Of a stretch of 64,000 bases of DNA, positions 37,880 through 45,369 are shown one piece after another. Origin of the DNA: Luteimonas viscosa (GTDB taxonomy: Bacteria; Pseudomonadota; Gammaproteobacteria; Xanthomonadales; Xanthomonadaceae). Position 1 is the stretch's first letter. The number at the start of each line of letters is the position of its first letter. Under the pieces are notes generated by a model, which was given only the letters and a program-made list of their open reading frames with translations, was not told the DNA's origin and did no database searches. The DNA lies in the NCBI RefSeq assembly GCF_008244685.1, contig NZ_VTFT01000001.1:3079248-3143247 (forward strand). Direction: 5' to 3'. Position numbers and translations under genes: made by a program.

Positions 37880-38371
37880 TCAGCGCAGGACGCCGGGCAG
37901 CCCCGGCACCGGGCTCAGCCGGCTGTCGCGCTCGACCTCGTAGTCGCGGACCTTGCCGCGATCGGTCGGCGCGGCGTCGATCGTGCCCTCGATGCGGTAG
38001 TCGACGCCGCGACCGTCGGCAAGCCGGCCGGCCAGCAGCAAGCGCGCATCCGCGGAGGGATCGAAGGCCACCGTCACCACGTCGGCCGATTCGGGCCCGA
38101 TCGTCAGCGCGGGCTGCGTGGCGAGCATGCCGGCGTCCTGGTCGCCCACCCGCAGCGCGAACGACACGCGCTCGAAGCGCATCGGGATGCTGCTGTAGTT
38201 CTGCAGCCGCAGCTCGATCGACCAGCGGCCATCGGCCTGCACGGTGAGCTGCTGCAGGCTCGCCGTCGGCTCGGACACGCGGCGCGGGATGCCGCCGCTC
38301 GAACAGGCTGCCAGGAACGCCACCAGCAGACCGGTCGCCAGCATCGCCGGCCCACGCCATCCAAGCTTCAT
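37880..38371 (-). CDS. LEA type 2-like lipoprotein
   Basis: A 163-aa protein with a lipoprotein signal: MKLGWRGPAMLATGLLVAFLAACSSGG (lipobox LAAC). The mature part, with VQADGRWSIELRLQNYSSIPMRFERVSFALRVG, looks like a single LEA14/WHy beta-sandwich domain. Function unknown; likely periplasm-facing. About 35 bp upstream of the acyl-CoA dehydrogenase start, same strand. Confidence 0.75.
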   Translation of the reverse strand: MKLGWRGPAMLATGLLVAFLAACSSGGIPRRVSEPTASLQQLTVQADGRWSIELRLQNYSSIPMRFERVSFALRVGDQDAGMLATQPALTIGPESADVVTVAFDPSADARLLLAGRLADGRGVDYRIEGTIDAAPTDRGKVRDYEVERDSRLSPVPGLPGVLR

Positions 38372-38709
38372 GTCGAACCCACCAGTCGTCACGGACCAGC
38401 GCAGGATACTACGACGTATGGACCCGTCCGCGTGCCTGGTCTGGCGGCAGGGTGGGGGCGGCTTCAGTTGCGTCCCTCCGCCCGCGCGCGCCGCATGTCC
38501 CTGCATCGCGCCTGCGCACGCGACGCTTCGATACGCCCGCCGTCGCGCGGTGTGCCACAGCCGCTTCGTGGCCTGGCGGATCCTCCGTACGTCCAACCGT
38601 GGGCCCCGCCCGGGCCGGTTCCGCGATGGTCATGCCGGGGATCGGCTTGCCCCCCGTATCCCGCCCCCGTATCATTACCGGCTCGCACGGCCCAGCGCCG
38701 CAGCGTGCC
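38372..38709. other. 338-bp intergenic region before tRNA-Phe
   Basis: No convincing ORF. The divergent lipoprotein and tRNA-Phe promoters should be here; only a weak TATCAT near 38678 upstream of the tRNA is seen. Nothing else notable. Confidence 0.5.
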
Positions 38710-38785
38710 GGCCGGGTAGCTCAGTTGGTAGAGCAGGGGATTGAAAATCCCCGTGTCGGGGGTTCGATTCCCTCCCCGGCCACCA
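38710..38785 (+). tRNA. tRNA-Phe (GAA), integration site of the element
   Basis: Acceptor GGCCGGG, anticodon stem GGGGA/TCCCC, loop TTGAAAA (anticodon GAA), T-arm GGGTTCGATTCCC and encoded CCA. From the anticodon loop to its end it is identical to 49804-49848, so this copy was rebuilt by the integrating element. Confidence 0.96.
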
Positions 38786-38786
38786 T
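38741..38786 (+). repeat. attL: 46-bp tRNA-Phe 3' duplication
   Basis: Identical to 49804-49849. It covers the anticodon loop to CCA plus one T. Confidence 0.93.
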
Positions 38787-39218
38787 GTATAGCGTGCGTA
38801 ACTGTAGGCCCTGCAAGGCTTTTTGCCCTGCGGGGCTTTTCGCTTTATGGCCCAGCCGCGGCGGCTGCGAGCGCTATGGCCCGGCTGTGGCCCGAACGGG
38901 AAGGTTGCAGTTCCCGTCGCTCCTCCCGATGCAGCGCAGGCAGTCCTTGGCGAGCCTTTGGCGCGGTGGGCCGAGGAGGCGCGCGCATCCTCGGCAGCCC
39001 CGAACCTGAATGAATCCAAGTGGAGGAGCTTGCGCCCCTCAACCGACTGTGGTCTAATGACAATCGTGTCCTTGTAACTTTCGCTTCAACCATAGAGGTT
39101 TAATTGCAACATAGTTCGTAGCGAAGTTCCACGGATGCGTAGTGCGGGACTGATGAAGATAGCGATGAGATGACGATGAACCCCGACCTATATCTAGAGC
39201 CCAAGTGATGATGCAGAC
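38787..39218. other. Left-end intergenic region of the element
   Basis: Contains a weak hairpin with T4 (38825-38840), integrase-arm-like repeats (38846-38897) and an AT-richer stretch before the XRE gene with an imperfect inverted pair (AACTTTCGC near 39077, GCGAAGTT near 39121) that could be the XRE operator. No ORF supported. Confidence 0.5.
38846..38897. repeat. Candidate integrase arm-type sites, left end
   Basis: Three TGGCCC repeats. 38873-38895 matches 49630-49652 at 22 of 23 positions (GCTATGGCCCGG/ACTGTGGCCCGA). The same motif set flanks both element ends, as expected for arm-type binding sites. Confidence 0.6.
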
Positions 39219-39590
39219 ATGAAGACCAGTGAGGGTTTGACGAGGTTCGGCAAAGCCCTGAGGAAAATCAGAATCGACCGAGAACTAACGCTAGGAATGT
39301 TGGCAGACAAAGTGGGAATGAGCGCGGCATTCATCTCCGCGCTCGAGAGAGGAAAGCCTGTTCCACCCGACTTCATAGCGAAGGCGGCACAAGTGATGGA
39401 CCTCACGGATCAAGAGATTTCGGGACTGCAGGAAGGGGCAGCCCTACAACAGAAGGAGGTAAGAATTTCCATGACAAACCGATCGGATCAGGCAAAAGTC
39501 GCAGCAATGGCGTTCGCTAGGCGCTTTGAATCGATGAGCGACAAAGAGTTGGCTCAGCTGCTGAGTTCCATCAATAACGGCAATGAATAA
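39219..39590 (+). CDS. XRE-family regulator (ImmR-like)
   Basis: A 123-aa protein with an N-terminal helix-turn-helix: RFGKALRKIRIDRELTLGMLADKVGMSAAFISALERGKPVPP. The C-terminal region is charged with an amphipathic tail (QAKVAAMAFARRFESMSDKELAQLL). Paired 14 bp upstream of an ImmA/IrrE metallopeptidase, the classic arrangement in which the peptidase cleaves the repressor to induce a mobile element. Lower GC than the flanking chromosome. Confidence 0.85.
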   Translation: MKTSEGLTRFGKALRKIRIDRELTLGMLADKVGMSAAFISALERGKPVPPDFIAKAAQVMDLTDQEISGLQEGAALQQKEVRISMTNRSDQAKVAAMAFARRFESMSDKELAQLLSSINNGNE

Positions 39591-39604
39591 ATAGGTGATG
39601 GATC

Positions 39605-40159
39605 ATGAGTGGCGTTTGCTTTGAAGTTCCACCAGCTAGTAGAGCGCGAATTGAGGGCCTCACGGCTTCAATTCGCGCTCACTTCAAAATTAAAACGCCA
39701 TTCTTCCCATTGCTGGAAGTAGTCGAGCTCTGGCTGCCGCTAGTATGGCCAGAGTTCGGCTTTTCAGTGGGGCAGTACGACGACATGGGGAACGACCATG
39801 GGCGTACTTTTCCCGGGCAAGACCATATCCAGGTCAGAGATGATGTTTACGACAACATCCGGCGGAACAAGGGCCGAGATCGATTCACGCTGGCGCATGA
39901 ACTTGGACATTTGTTCTTGCATAACGATCCTGCTCTTGCCCGAAACATTCGGAGAAGTGTCGACATAGAGCCGTTCCGAAGTTCCGAGTGGCAGGCAAAC
40001 TCGTTTGCCGGCTCGCTGCTAATGCCGCTTACCTATTTGCAGCAGGCTGCGTCACTGGCAACAGTCGTCGAGGATTGCGGCGTCACACTGGACGCAGCTC
40101 GAGTACAAGTACGCGGAATGAAAAACGCGAGGTTGCTGAGCAACAACAACCTCGAATAG
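39605..40159 (+). CDS. ImmA/IrrE-family metallopeptidase
   Basis: A 184-aa zinc peptidase with FTLAHELGHLFLH (HExxH motif) and WQANSFAGSLLMP, the family's downstream Glu-containing region. Likely partner and antagonist of the XRE protein encoded 14 bp upstream; the pair would control excision or cargo genes. A probable terminator follows. Confidence 0.88.
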   Translation: MSGVCFEVPPASRARIEGLTASIRAHFKIKTPFFPLLEVVELWLPLVWPEFGFSVGQYDDMGNDHGRTFPGQDHIQVRDDVYDNIRRNKGRDRFTLAHELGHLFLHNDPALARNIRRSVDIEPFRSSEWQANSFAGSLLMPLTYLQQAASLATVVEDCGVTLDAARVQVRGMKNARLLSNNNLE

Positions 40160-40170
40160 TTCAACAAAAG

Positions 40171-40200
40171 AAAAGCGAACCCCAAGAGGGTCCGCCTTTT
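40171..40200 (+). terminator. Probable terminator after the XRE-ImmA pair
   Basis: Stem GCGAACCC/GGGTCCGC (one internal mismatch) with a 5-nt loop, A4 upstream and CTTTT downstream. Confidence 0.55.
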
Positions 40201-40324
40201 AGTTCAGTGGGAAAGAAGCCACCACTGGAGCTTGCAATGTGTGCACTAGGGTACCCAGACATACTAAAACACTGGGGGCACGCTCCGCAAGTACCAAATC
40301 GGGCTTCGAAGGAGGTGTTTATGC

Positions 40325-40459
40325 GTGAGCAATCAAAAGCCTGCCCCTAAGGGGTTCCGTTGGGTTTGTTGTCGCTACCGCCGAGTGAAGAACTCGGACA
40401 AGGTGCTCGACGCCCATGACTACGGCTACGAAGCCTGGTGCTTTTTAGTCCGTTGCTGA
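40325..40459 (+). CDS. Small protein, 44 aa, Trp/Tyr/Cys-rich
   Basis: GTG start after GAAGGAGG (10-nt spacing). The sequence has a basic start (SNQKPAPKGFRWVCCRYRRV) and a conserved-looking end (KVLDAHDYGYEAWCFLVRC). Aromatic- and Cys-rich, not membrane-spanning. No named family recognised, but the pattern is not random: strong ribosome site, compact length and a position in the cargo zone. An overlapping 9-codon ATG frame at 40321 is less likely. Confidence 0.6.
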   Translation: MSNQKPAPKGFRWVCCRYRRVKNSDKVLDAHDYGYEAWCFLVRC

Positions 40460-40467
40460 GCCTGACT

Positions 40468-40491
40468 GGAGCGGCGGTTCGCCGCCGCTCC
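40468..40491 (+). promoter_or_regulatory. 10-bp hairpin with TTCG tetraloop
   Basis: Perfect stem GGAGCGGCGG/CCGCCGCTCC around a TTCG loop, 8 nt after the 44-aa gene. No T run, so RNA stabilisation or Rho-type termination rather than a classic terminator. Confidence 0.6.
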
Positions 40492-40517
40492 ACCTCTAAT
40501 CTATAAGGACCCTCGAT

Positions 40518-40763
40518 ATGAAATCGAAGATGACGACGCCTAAGGCCGCGAAAGCAGCCGCGAAAGTTCTCGCGTCTAACAGCACTGGTAGGAATTCCCG
40601 CACGGCAGCGGGAAGTGCCCTGACCCAGAGCCGTACTCGCGGAGAAGCTACTTCCGCTCGTGCTGCGAGCGCCGCCTCCAAAGTTCTTCGCGATGGCCGA
40701 ACATCGGCCGCGTCGAAGACCGCTGCGGGCAGCGCACTATCCCAGGCACGCGGTAGGAAGTAG
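40518..40763 (+). CDS. Small basic repeat protein, 81 aa
   Basis: Two tandem copies of a motif of about 33 residues: AAKAAAKVLAS...SRTAAGSALTQSR (residues about 11-40) and AASAASKVLRD...SKTAAGSALSQARGRK (about 48-81). Ala/Ser/Lys-rich, predicted helical, no signal. AAGSAL-S/T-Q is the conserved core. Function unknown; it may bind nucleic acid or a protein partner. It lies in a plus-strand cassette with the proline-rich and membrane proteins. Confidence 0.65.
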   Translation: MKSKMTTPKAAKAAAKVLASNSTGRNSRTAAGSALTQSRTRGEATSARAASAASKVLRDGRTSAASKTAAGSALSQARGRK

Positions 40764-40814
40764 GCAATCTGGATGGGGCGGCTCCGGCCGCCCTATCCTT
40801 GCATGGAGATCGAA

Positions 40815-40970
40815 ATGGCAAACAAGCGACCCGGCCCCAAGCCAAGCGGTCCGAAGACTTCATCGCCGTCGAAGCCAAAGCCTTCGCCTGCTCCACGTCC
40901 AACTCCCCAGCCAGGTCCTGTAAAAGGGACTCCATCCCGTGGCGGAGATACGGGTCCGCGGAGGCGTTAG
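40815..40970 (+). CDS. Short Pro/Lys-rich protein, 51 aa
   Basis: ATG after GGAGAT; the protein is Pro/Lys/Ser-rich and disordered (KPSGPKTSSPSKPKPSPAPR, then TPQPGPVKG). Its stop overlaps the next start (TAGTG). It is likely translated with the membrane protein and may act as its cytosolic partner. Confidence 0.55.
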   Translation: MANKRPGPKPSGPKTSSPSKPKPSPAPRPTPQPGPVKGTPSRGGDTGPRRR

Positions 40971-41365
40971 TGAAAACCCTCGCCGAAGTCGATAGGACGA
41001 AGCAAGACGCGACTGGCAGGGCGAGTGATGTGGGGCGACAGCTAGCTTTCGCGGGACTAGCTGTAGTCTGGATTCTGCGAGATGCGTCCGGCAATCCTAT
41101 TGGTCCTACGCTTGTCTCCCCTCTGCTGTTGCTAGTGGGGTCGCTCGCACTTGACTTGCTTCAGTACGTTTGGTGCAGTTTCATCTGGACGTTGTTCTAC
41201 AACTACCAGTTCGAGAAGCACAAATCAGATGAGGCACAGATCGACATACCAGATGCGATCAATTGGATCTCCTACGGTTGTTTTTGGACCAAGATCGTCT
41301 TTCTTATTCTGGGCTGGGGTTGCATAGCTGATGTTGTGATCAGCAAGTGGCAATTGTTCCTCTAA
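40970..41365 (+). CDS. Predicted membrane protein, 131 aa
   Basis: GTG start overlaps the upstream stop by one base. Cytosolic start VKTLAEVDRTKQDATGRASD, then hydrophobic segments LAFAGLAVVWILR, LVSPLLLLVGSLALDLL through FIWTLFYNY, and TKIVFLILGWGCIADVV, i.e. three to four membrane helices. No known domain. The gene ends exactly where the convergent terminase gene ends (41366). Confidence 0.6.
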   Translation: MKTLAEVDRTKQDATGRASDVGRQLAFAGLAVVWILRDASGNPIGPTLVSPLLLLVGSLALDLLQYVWCSFIWTLFYNYQFEKHKSDEAQIDIPDAINWISYGCFWTKIVFLILGWGCIADVVISKWQLFL

Positions 41366-42076
41366 TCATCGGCGCTCCCAGTACCACGGCACATCCGTCG
41401 CCGGTTCCGGGCGACTGAGCCCGAAGACCGCAAGGGCAAGCGCGAGGACCAAGTCATCGTGAGCCCCCTCCCGCGCGCTGAAGGTCGCATTGCCGGCGTC
41501 GCTGTACCGAACCCGGAAGTCTTGGAGCTCCCGCATGAGCACGGCGGCGTCGGGCAGGCTGGCGGCGATCCGCAGCTCCCCGGCGTGGAGCAGGGCTTGG
41601 AGCTTGCTGACCAAGTCGCCTTTCGGCACCGACCAGCCGGGCCCGTGGCGCGTGGCCTCGCGGCCCCCGGTAATGACGACCCCTTGCGCCCTGCGCAGCG
41701 CGTGGCGGCCCGCGAACATGTCGAACACCGGGCGGCCCACGCCCGTGTAGTCGACCAGCACGCGCGGCGACAGGCGGCGCAGCGGCGGGCGCGACAGCAT
41801 GGCCTCGATCGCGTCGACCTGCGCCGGGTACGGCATACCGAGCCGCAGCCGTTCGAGATGCGGCACTTCGTACCGGGGATGGGGCTCCGGGTTCGCATGA
41901 CGCAGGTTCGGGTTCACCGTCTCCGTGGTGATCTTGGCGACCACCGCGATGGCCGTCGGGTCATGAGCCTGCCCCACGTCGATGCCCACAGCGAACGCGC
42001 GGCGGCGGACGACGGCGATACGCCCTGCCAGCCTAGGATGATCCGTGGGAAGCTCGATGTATGTGCTCAGCTCCAC
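41366..42076 (-). CDS. Large terminase, nuclease domain (separate gene)
   Basis: A 236-aa RNase H-like nuclease half of a large terminase. FAVGIDVGQAHDPTAIAVV carries the first catalytic Asp, RVLVDYTGVGRPVFDMF the second and GAHDDLVLALALAVF the third acidic site, so the active site looks intact. It starts with GTG (42074-42076) overlapping the stop of the ATPase gene by 10 bp. A fused TerL would normally be one protein of about 450-500 aa. In phages it cleaves concatemeric DNA during packaging. Confidence 0.8.
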   Translation of the reverse strand: MELSTYIELPTDHPRLAGRIAVVRRRAFAVGIDVGQAHDPTAIAVVAKITTETVNPNLRHANPEPHPRYEVPHLERLRLGMPYPAQVDAIEAMLSRPPLRRLSPRVLVDYTGVGRPVFDMFAGRHALRRAQGVVITGGREATRHGPGWSVPKGDLVSKLQALLHAGELRIAASLPDAAVLMRELQDFRVRYSDAGNATFSAREGAHDDLVLALALAVFGLSRPEPATDVPWYWERR

Positions 42077-42813
42077 AGGGGCGCGACCTCATGGCAAAGT
42101 GCTGCTTCGATAAGATCGGAGGCGAAGAACTGCTCATCCGTGTCCACGAACTCGCACATGTACTCTTGGCGGTACTGCCAATCTCCGATAAGGCGGCGTT
42201 CCTCCGCGAGCCACTCGGGATCGATGCGGGGGCAGTCATGCGCCGTGATCTTTGTGCGACGCCAGCCCTCCCCGTGTTCCCAACTCTCGTAGAACCACCC
42301 GCGCTTGCCGTAGGGAGTCGTGAGCGCCACAAACCGACCCTGAGTCGTCGCAAGCATGGGACGCACGGCGGCGAACAAGGCATCGTCCACGCGACTCGCT
42401 TCGTCGATGATTACGGTCCTCGCGCCGGAGTAGCCCCGGATGGTGCCCTCGGTACCGGGCAACGCGATGATTCTGGAGCCGTTCGCGAGTTCCATGCGCA
42501 AGGCAGATTCCTGCACGATTCGCGGCACGTCGGGCAACGCTGTATAGACCTCGCGCACTTTGCGAAACAACTCGGAACTCTGGCGCTGCGCCGGAGCAAT
42601 GAGCAACACAAGGCCGGGATCGTAGAGCGCCTGATGGACCGCAAGGCTGGCGCACGTAGTGGATTTTCCGGATTGGCGGCTGCACAGGAGCAACATCCGC
42701 CGAGAGTCGCTGTTCAATACGGCTTCCTGCCACGCATCTGGCTGCATGCCTGCGTCCCGCATCACACTCGCGGGTTCCAACATGCGGGTGAAGTCACGCG
42801 CGAGGATCGACAC
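42067..42813 (-). CDS. Large terminase, ATPase domain (separate gene)
   Basis: A 248-aa packaging-motor ATPase half. Walker A LLLCSRQSGKSTT near residue 45, Walker B ARTVIIDEASRV near 130, then the coupling motif region GRFVALTTPYGKRG, as in TerL. It ends after DTDEQFFASDLIEAAL, where the nuclease domain would begin, and the next gene continues it. The break lies at the natural domain boundary. Overlaps the small-terminase-like gene by 20 bp. Confidence 0.82.
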   Translation of the reverse strand: MSILARDFTRMLEPASVMRDAGMQPDAWQEAVLNSDSRRMLLLCSRQSGKSTTCASLAVHQALYDPGLVLLIAPAQRQSSELFRKVREVYTALPDVPRIVQESALRMELANGSRIIALPGTEGTIRGYSGARTVIIDEASRVDDALFAAVRPMLATTQGRFVALTTPYGKRGWFYESWEHGEGWRRTKITAHDCPRIDPEWLAEERRLIGDWQYRQEYMCEFVDTDEQFFASDLIEAALCHEVAPLWS

Positions 42814-43468
42814 GCTCGGCGCTCCCTTCGATGACCTGGCCTTTTCGCTTCGCGCGGCTGCGGCGCGTCACGTCGCAGTCCTTGGCCATTTCATCCGCTG
42901 CGGCTTCGCGTTCCTCTGGCGACTCCTGACGGGGCACGTCGGGCGACTCCAACTGCCGCAGGGCGGCGGCCACGCTGGCCCGGGCTTCGGGATGCTGGCG
43001 CAGTGCCTGCATGATCGTAGTGCGGAGCGCATGGAACTCGGGCAGGAGCAGGACGTTGTTGGTCACGTTCACCGTGCCCGTGCGAATGTCGCCCAGCAAC
43101 TTTGCGGTGACTTCGAGGTTTCGGCCGATCTGATTCCCAATCGCCGCCGCGCCCCGGTAATCGTCCTGGAGGGTCGCCGCGTCCATGAGTCCGTATAGGC
43201 GCCCACGCACCGCCACGAGATGCTGGAGCACGCCCTCGGATTCTGTGATGCGCAGGTTCTCGAGGTCTTGCGGCGTCATCCGGCCACGGGTTTGCAACTG
43301 ACCATGTAGCTCCGCGCTCATGTGGCGCTGACCATGCCGCCAAACCGAATCGGCAGACACGCCGTAACGCTTGCCGAGAACACGGATCGGAACCTTGTTG
43401 GCGAGCCCCAGTTCTATGGACGCTCTATCGGGATGATCGCAGATGCGGCACGGGCTACCTCTCGCCAT
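42794..43468 (-). CDS. Small-terminase-like DNA-binding protein
   Basis: A 224-aa protein. It opens with a Cys-x2-Cys-containing DNA-recognition segment (PCRICDHPDRASIELGLANK, then VLGKRYGVSADSVWRHGQRH), a helix-turn-helix type seen in phage terminase small subunits and related proteins. A helical middle (oligomerisation) and charged tail follow. Its position immediately upstream of both terminase halves supports a TerS role in recognising a packaging site. Confidence 0.68.
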   Translation of the reverse strand: MARGSPCRICDHPDRASIELGLANKVPIRVLGKRYGVSADSVWRHGQRHMSAELHGQLQTRGRMTPQDLENLRITESEGVLQHLVAVRGRLYGLMDAATLQDDYRGAAAIGNQIGRNLEVTAKLLGDIRTGTVNVTNNVLLLPEFHALRTTIMQALRQHPEARASVAAALRQLESPDVPRQESPEEREAAADEMAKDCDVTRRSRAKRKGQVIEGSAERVDPRA

Positions 43469-43898
43469 GACTCAGCTCCGAGTCCAGCCATTCGAGCGTC
43501 ATCTCTGCATAGGCGATGGCCGTGGCCACCCGATCACACTTGGCGAGAGCCTTACGACCGGAGTCGCCCATTCGTGCGAGGAACGCGGCTGCTTGAAGCG
43601 GATTCGCTGGATCGACGTGCTCCATTCCACGCGCGAGCATCATGCTTTCCACGCTTTCGCCGTAGACGTCTGCGTTCTCCTTGAACGTACGGAGTGCGTA
43701 GCGCGCCGCGTCGAGGTTGCGCAGGCGTGCAACACGTGTGCGATAGATCTTCAGTGCCTCGCGCAGCGGACTCAGGATTTGGCTGGGGAGTGGAGCCAAT
43801 AAATCCCACCAGTGAGCCTGGAAATGCCGCGGTTTTTCGCAGAGGCCCGGCCGCCCGGCGGGGCGCGTAGATCCCGGGTGTGTACCCCCTTCGACCAT
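43455..43898 (-). CDS. Hypothetical protein, 147 aa
   Basis: Overlaps the next gene by 14 bp, so coupled. Mostly helical and basic (LREALKIYRTRVARLRNLDAARYALRT), no membrane segment. No known domain. Located in the packaging-gene block; could be a head- or DNA-associated accessory protein (inference only). Confidence 0.6.
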   Translation of the reverse strand: MVEGGTHPGSTRPAGRPGLCEKPRHFQAHWWDLLAPLPSQILSPLREALKIYRTRVARLRNLDAARYALRTFKENADVYGESVESMMLARGMEHVDPANPLQAAAFLARMGDSGRKALAKCDRVATAIAYAEMTLEWLDSELSHGER

Positions 43899-43901
43899 GA
43901 T

Positions 43902-44630
43902 TCAGCCCCCCATAAGGGACCGCAGCGCGGCGGCCTTGTCGAAGTCCACGAGCTCTCGGATCGCCCCTGCCACGCCCTTCTCAAGCGTGTTCAAGTGACG
44001 CTCGCGATCCGCGAAGTCCTGAGACTCGGTCAGCAGGCCGGGGTCACGGAGCCCCAGTAGAAGGTTGCGCATGTTCGCATGCGTCTCCGGAGCGACGCCC
44101 GAAAGCTGCGCAGGCACACTCGCCACCGCGTAGGTGACCAGCATCGCGTCATCGCCAGTCAGCGATTTGAGGAAGGTTGCACGCTCGTCGTACGACATAC
44201 CGCGGAGCACTGCACGCACTTCACCTGCGGCTGCACGCCAGTCCTCGCGAGGCGCATGGAATGCGTTGGCCGTGCGCCGGTCGAGCTCGGCGCGCTTGGT
44301 AGCGAGTATGTAGCGCTGTGCCTCGATATCTGCCGCGATGCTGTCGTCGAGCTTCCTTACTTCGGTTTCCGCGCTCAGCAGCTTTTCGTTGGCTGTGAGG
44401 ATCGGATTCTTGTGTAGCTTTGCCACGTTCTCATTTGCGCCGGCCACCCGATCCGTGACCAGCTGGCGGAACGGTCGGCCTGAGTCGTCGCCGTGATTCG
44501 CGAATGCCTCGTTGTAGGCGCTGGGGTCGGTGATCAGGGGCGGCTTCGGGGCGTTGGCGCGGGCGCGTCGTGCTTCGTCTCGGCGGGCGCGGTTGTCGGC
44601 GGCGATGCGTTGGTCAATGCGGTTGGACAT
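43902..44630 (-). CDS. Hypothetical protein, 242 aa, coiled-coil rich
   Basis: Start MSNRIDQRIAADNRARRDEA with GGAGG 8 bp upstream. A charged helical region (KLLSAETEVRKLDDSIAADI, RYILATKRAELDRR) suggests a coiled coil; the end is ELVDFDKAAALRSLMGG. No recognised domain. First gene of the minus-strand packaging block; a 31-bp repeat shared with the excisionase promoter region lies 41 bp upstream. Confidence 0.65.
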   Translation of the reverse strand: MSNRIDQRIAADNRARRDEARRARANAPKPPLITDPSAYNEAFANHGDDSGRPFRQLVTDRVAGANENVAKLHKNPILTANEKLLSAETEVRKLDDSIAADIEAQRYILATKRAELDRRTANAFHAPREDWRAAAGEVRAVLRGMSYDERATFLKSLTGDDAMLVTYAVASVPAQLSGVAPETHANMRNLLLGLRDPGLLTESQDFADRERHLNTLEKGVAGAIRELVDFDKAAALRSLMGG

Positions 44631-44670
44631 GGCGTGGCCTCCTGGGCGGGTTTCGCCAAGGGTGGCCGGT

Positions 44671-44701
44671 GCGCCTGCTACGCGGGCGGCGGTTGTGTAG
44701 C
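44671..44701. repeat. 31-bp regulatory-type repeat, copy B
   Basis: 27 of 31 positions identical to 47593-47623. It contains inverted GCTAC...GTAGC arms and begins GCGCCTGCTACGCGGGC. It lies 41 bp upstream of the 242-aa gene start. Confidence 0.7.
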
Positions 44702-44936
44702 TCGTCGCGAAAACGTGCCGCGCGACGACGTACCGGGCCACAGTCGGGCCATAACGTCACGCTGCCGCAGGGAACTCGGCACGAAGCCCGTAGCGACGCG
44801 GGTTGCGGCGGTCCGACATGGGGTTACGTTGGCACCGTGCCTGCAGAATGGCGGTGAACTTAGTGTTCCGTGCGCTGCGCGATCATGGTCGGAAAGTGTG
44901 GGGAAAGCCCGGGCGAACGTGATGAACTTGGCGACC

Positions 44937-45184
44937 AACACCGCCAACCCTTACACCACCGATAAATTGGCGGCCTTAATACCTAAGCACACACAAAATA
45001 GCTTGTTTTTAGGGGTTTAATTAAGGCCGCCAGTGTGTGGCGGTGTTGGCGGTCTAATTATTAACACCGCCAAGCCATTAACACCGCCAGTAGGGCAAGG
45101 GGTCGTGGCGGCCTTAATTAAACGCCTAAAAACAAGCTGTTTCGGCGTACGTTCGGGTACTAAGGCCGCCACACCGCCAACCCC
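44937..45184. other. Candidate replication origin with iterons and long inverted repeat
   Basis: AT-rich island within high-GC DNA. It contains four direct copies of ACACCGCCA-type iterons (near 44938, 45064, 45081, 45171), reverse copies (TGGCGGTGTTGG at 45037-45048), TTAATTAA tracts, and a 33-bp inverted repeat (45000-45032 with 45106-45138, one mismatch) enclosing further inverted GGCGGTGTT/AACACCGCC. It sits directly beside the primase-helicase gene, as in P4-type satellites where the primase recognises its own origin. The whole gene-free gap is 44631-45369. Confidence 0.75.
45000..45138. repeat. 33-bp inverted repeat (32/33 match) around the origin core
   Basis: Left arm 45000-45032, right arm 45106-45138, 73-bp centre. 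Each arm includes a TTTAATTAAGGCCGCCA block and an AGCTTGTTTTTAGG block (reverse complement on the other arm). Confidence 0.9.
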
Positions 45185-45369
45185 CGCGTGCGCAGCCGCG
45201 CGCGCGCGGCCCGGGGCGCGGGGTGCGACGCGCCGCCGACAACTCGCCTGCGCCAGTGGCCCAATTTGGCCCGCCAACAAGTCGTTTTGCCCCGCGCAGG
45301 GCAGGGCAGCCACCACCCTAGCGCCTCGCGCAGGTCGGCTGCACAGGGCCGTACAGCGCTCTACAGCCG

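Noticed and set aside
42060-42080. Programmed frameshift joining the terminase halves
   Set aside because: No X-XXY-YYZ slippery heptamer at the overlap, and the second half has its own GTG start; separate genes are simpler.
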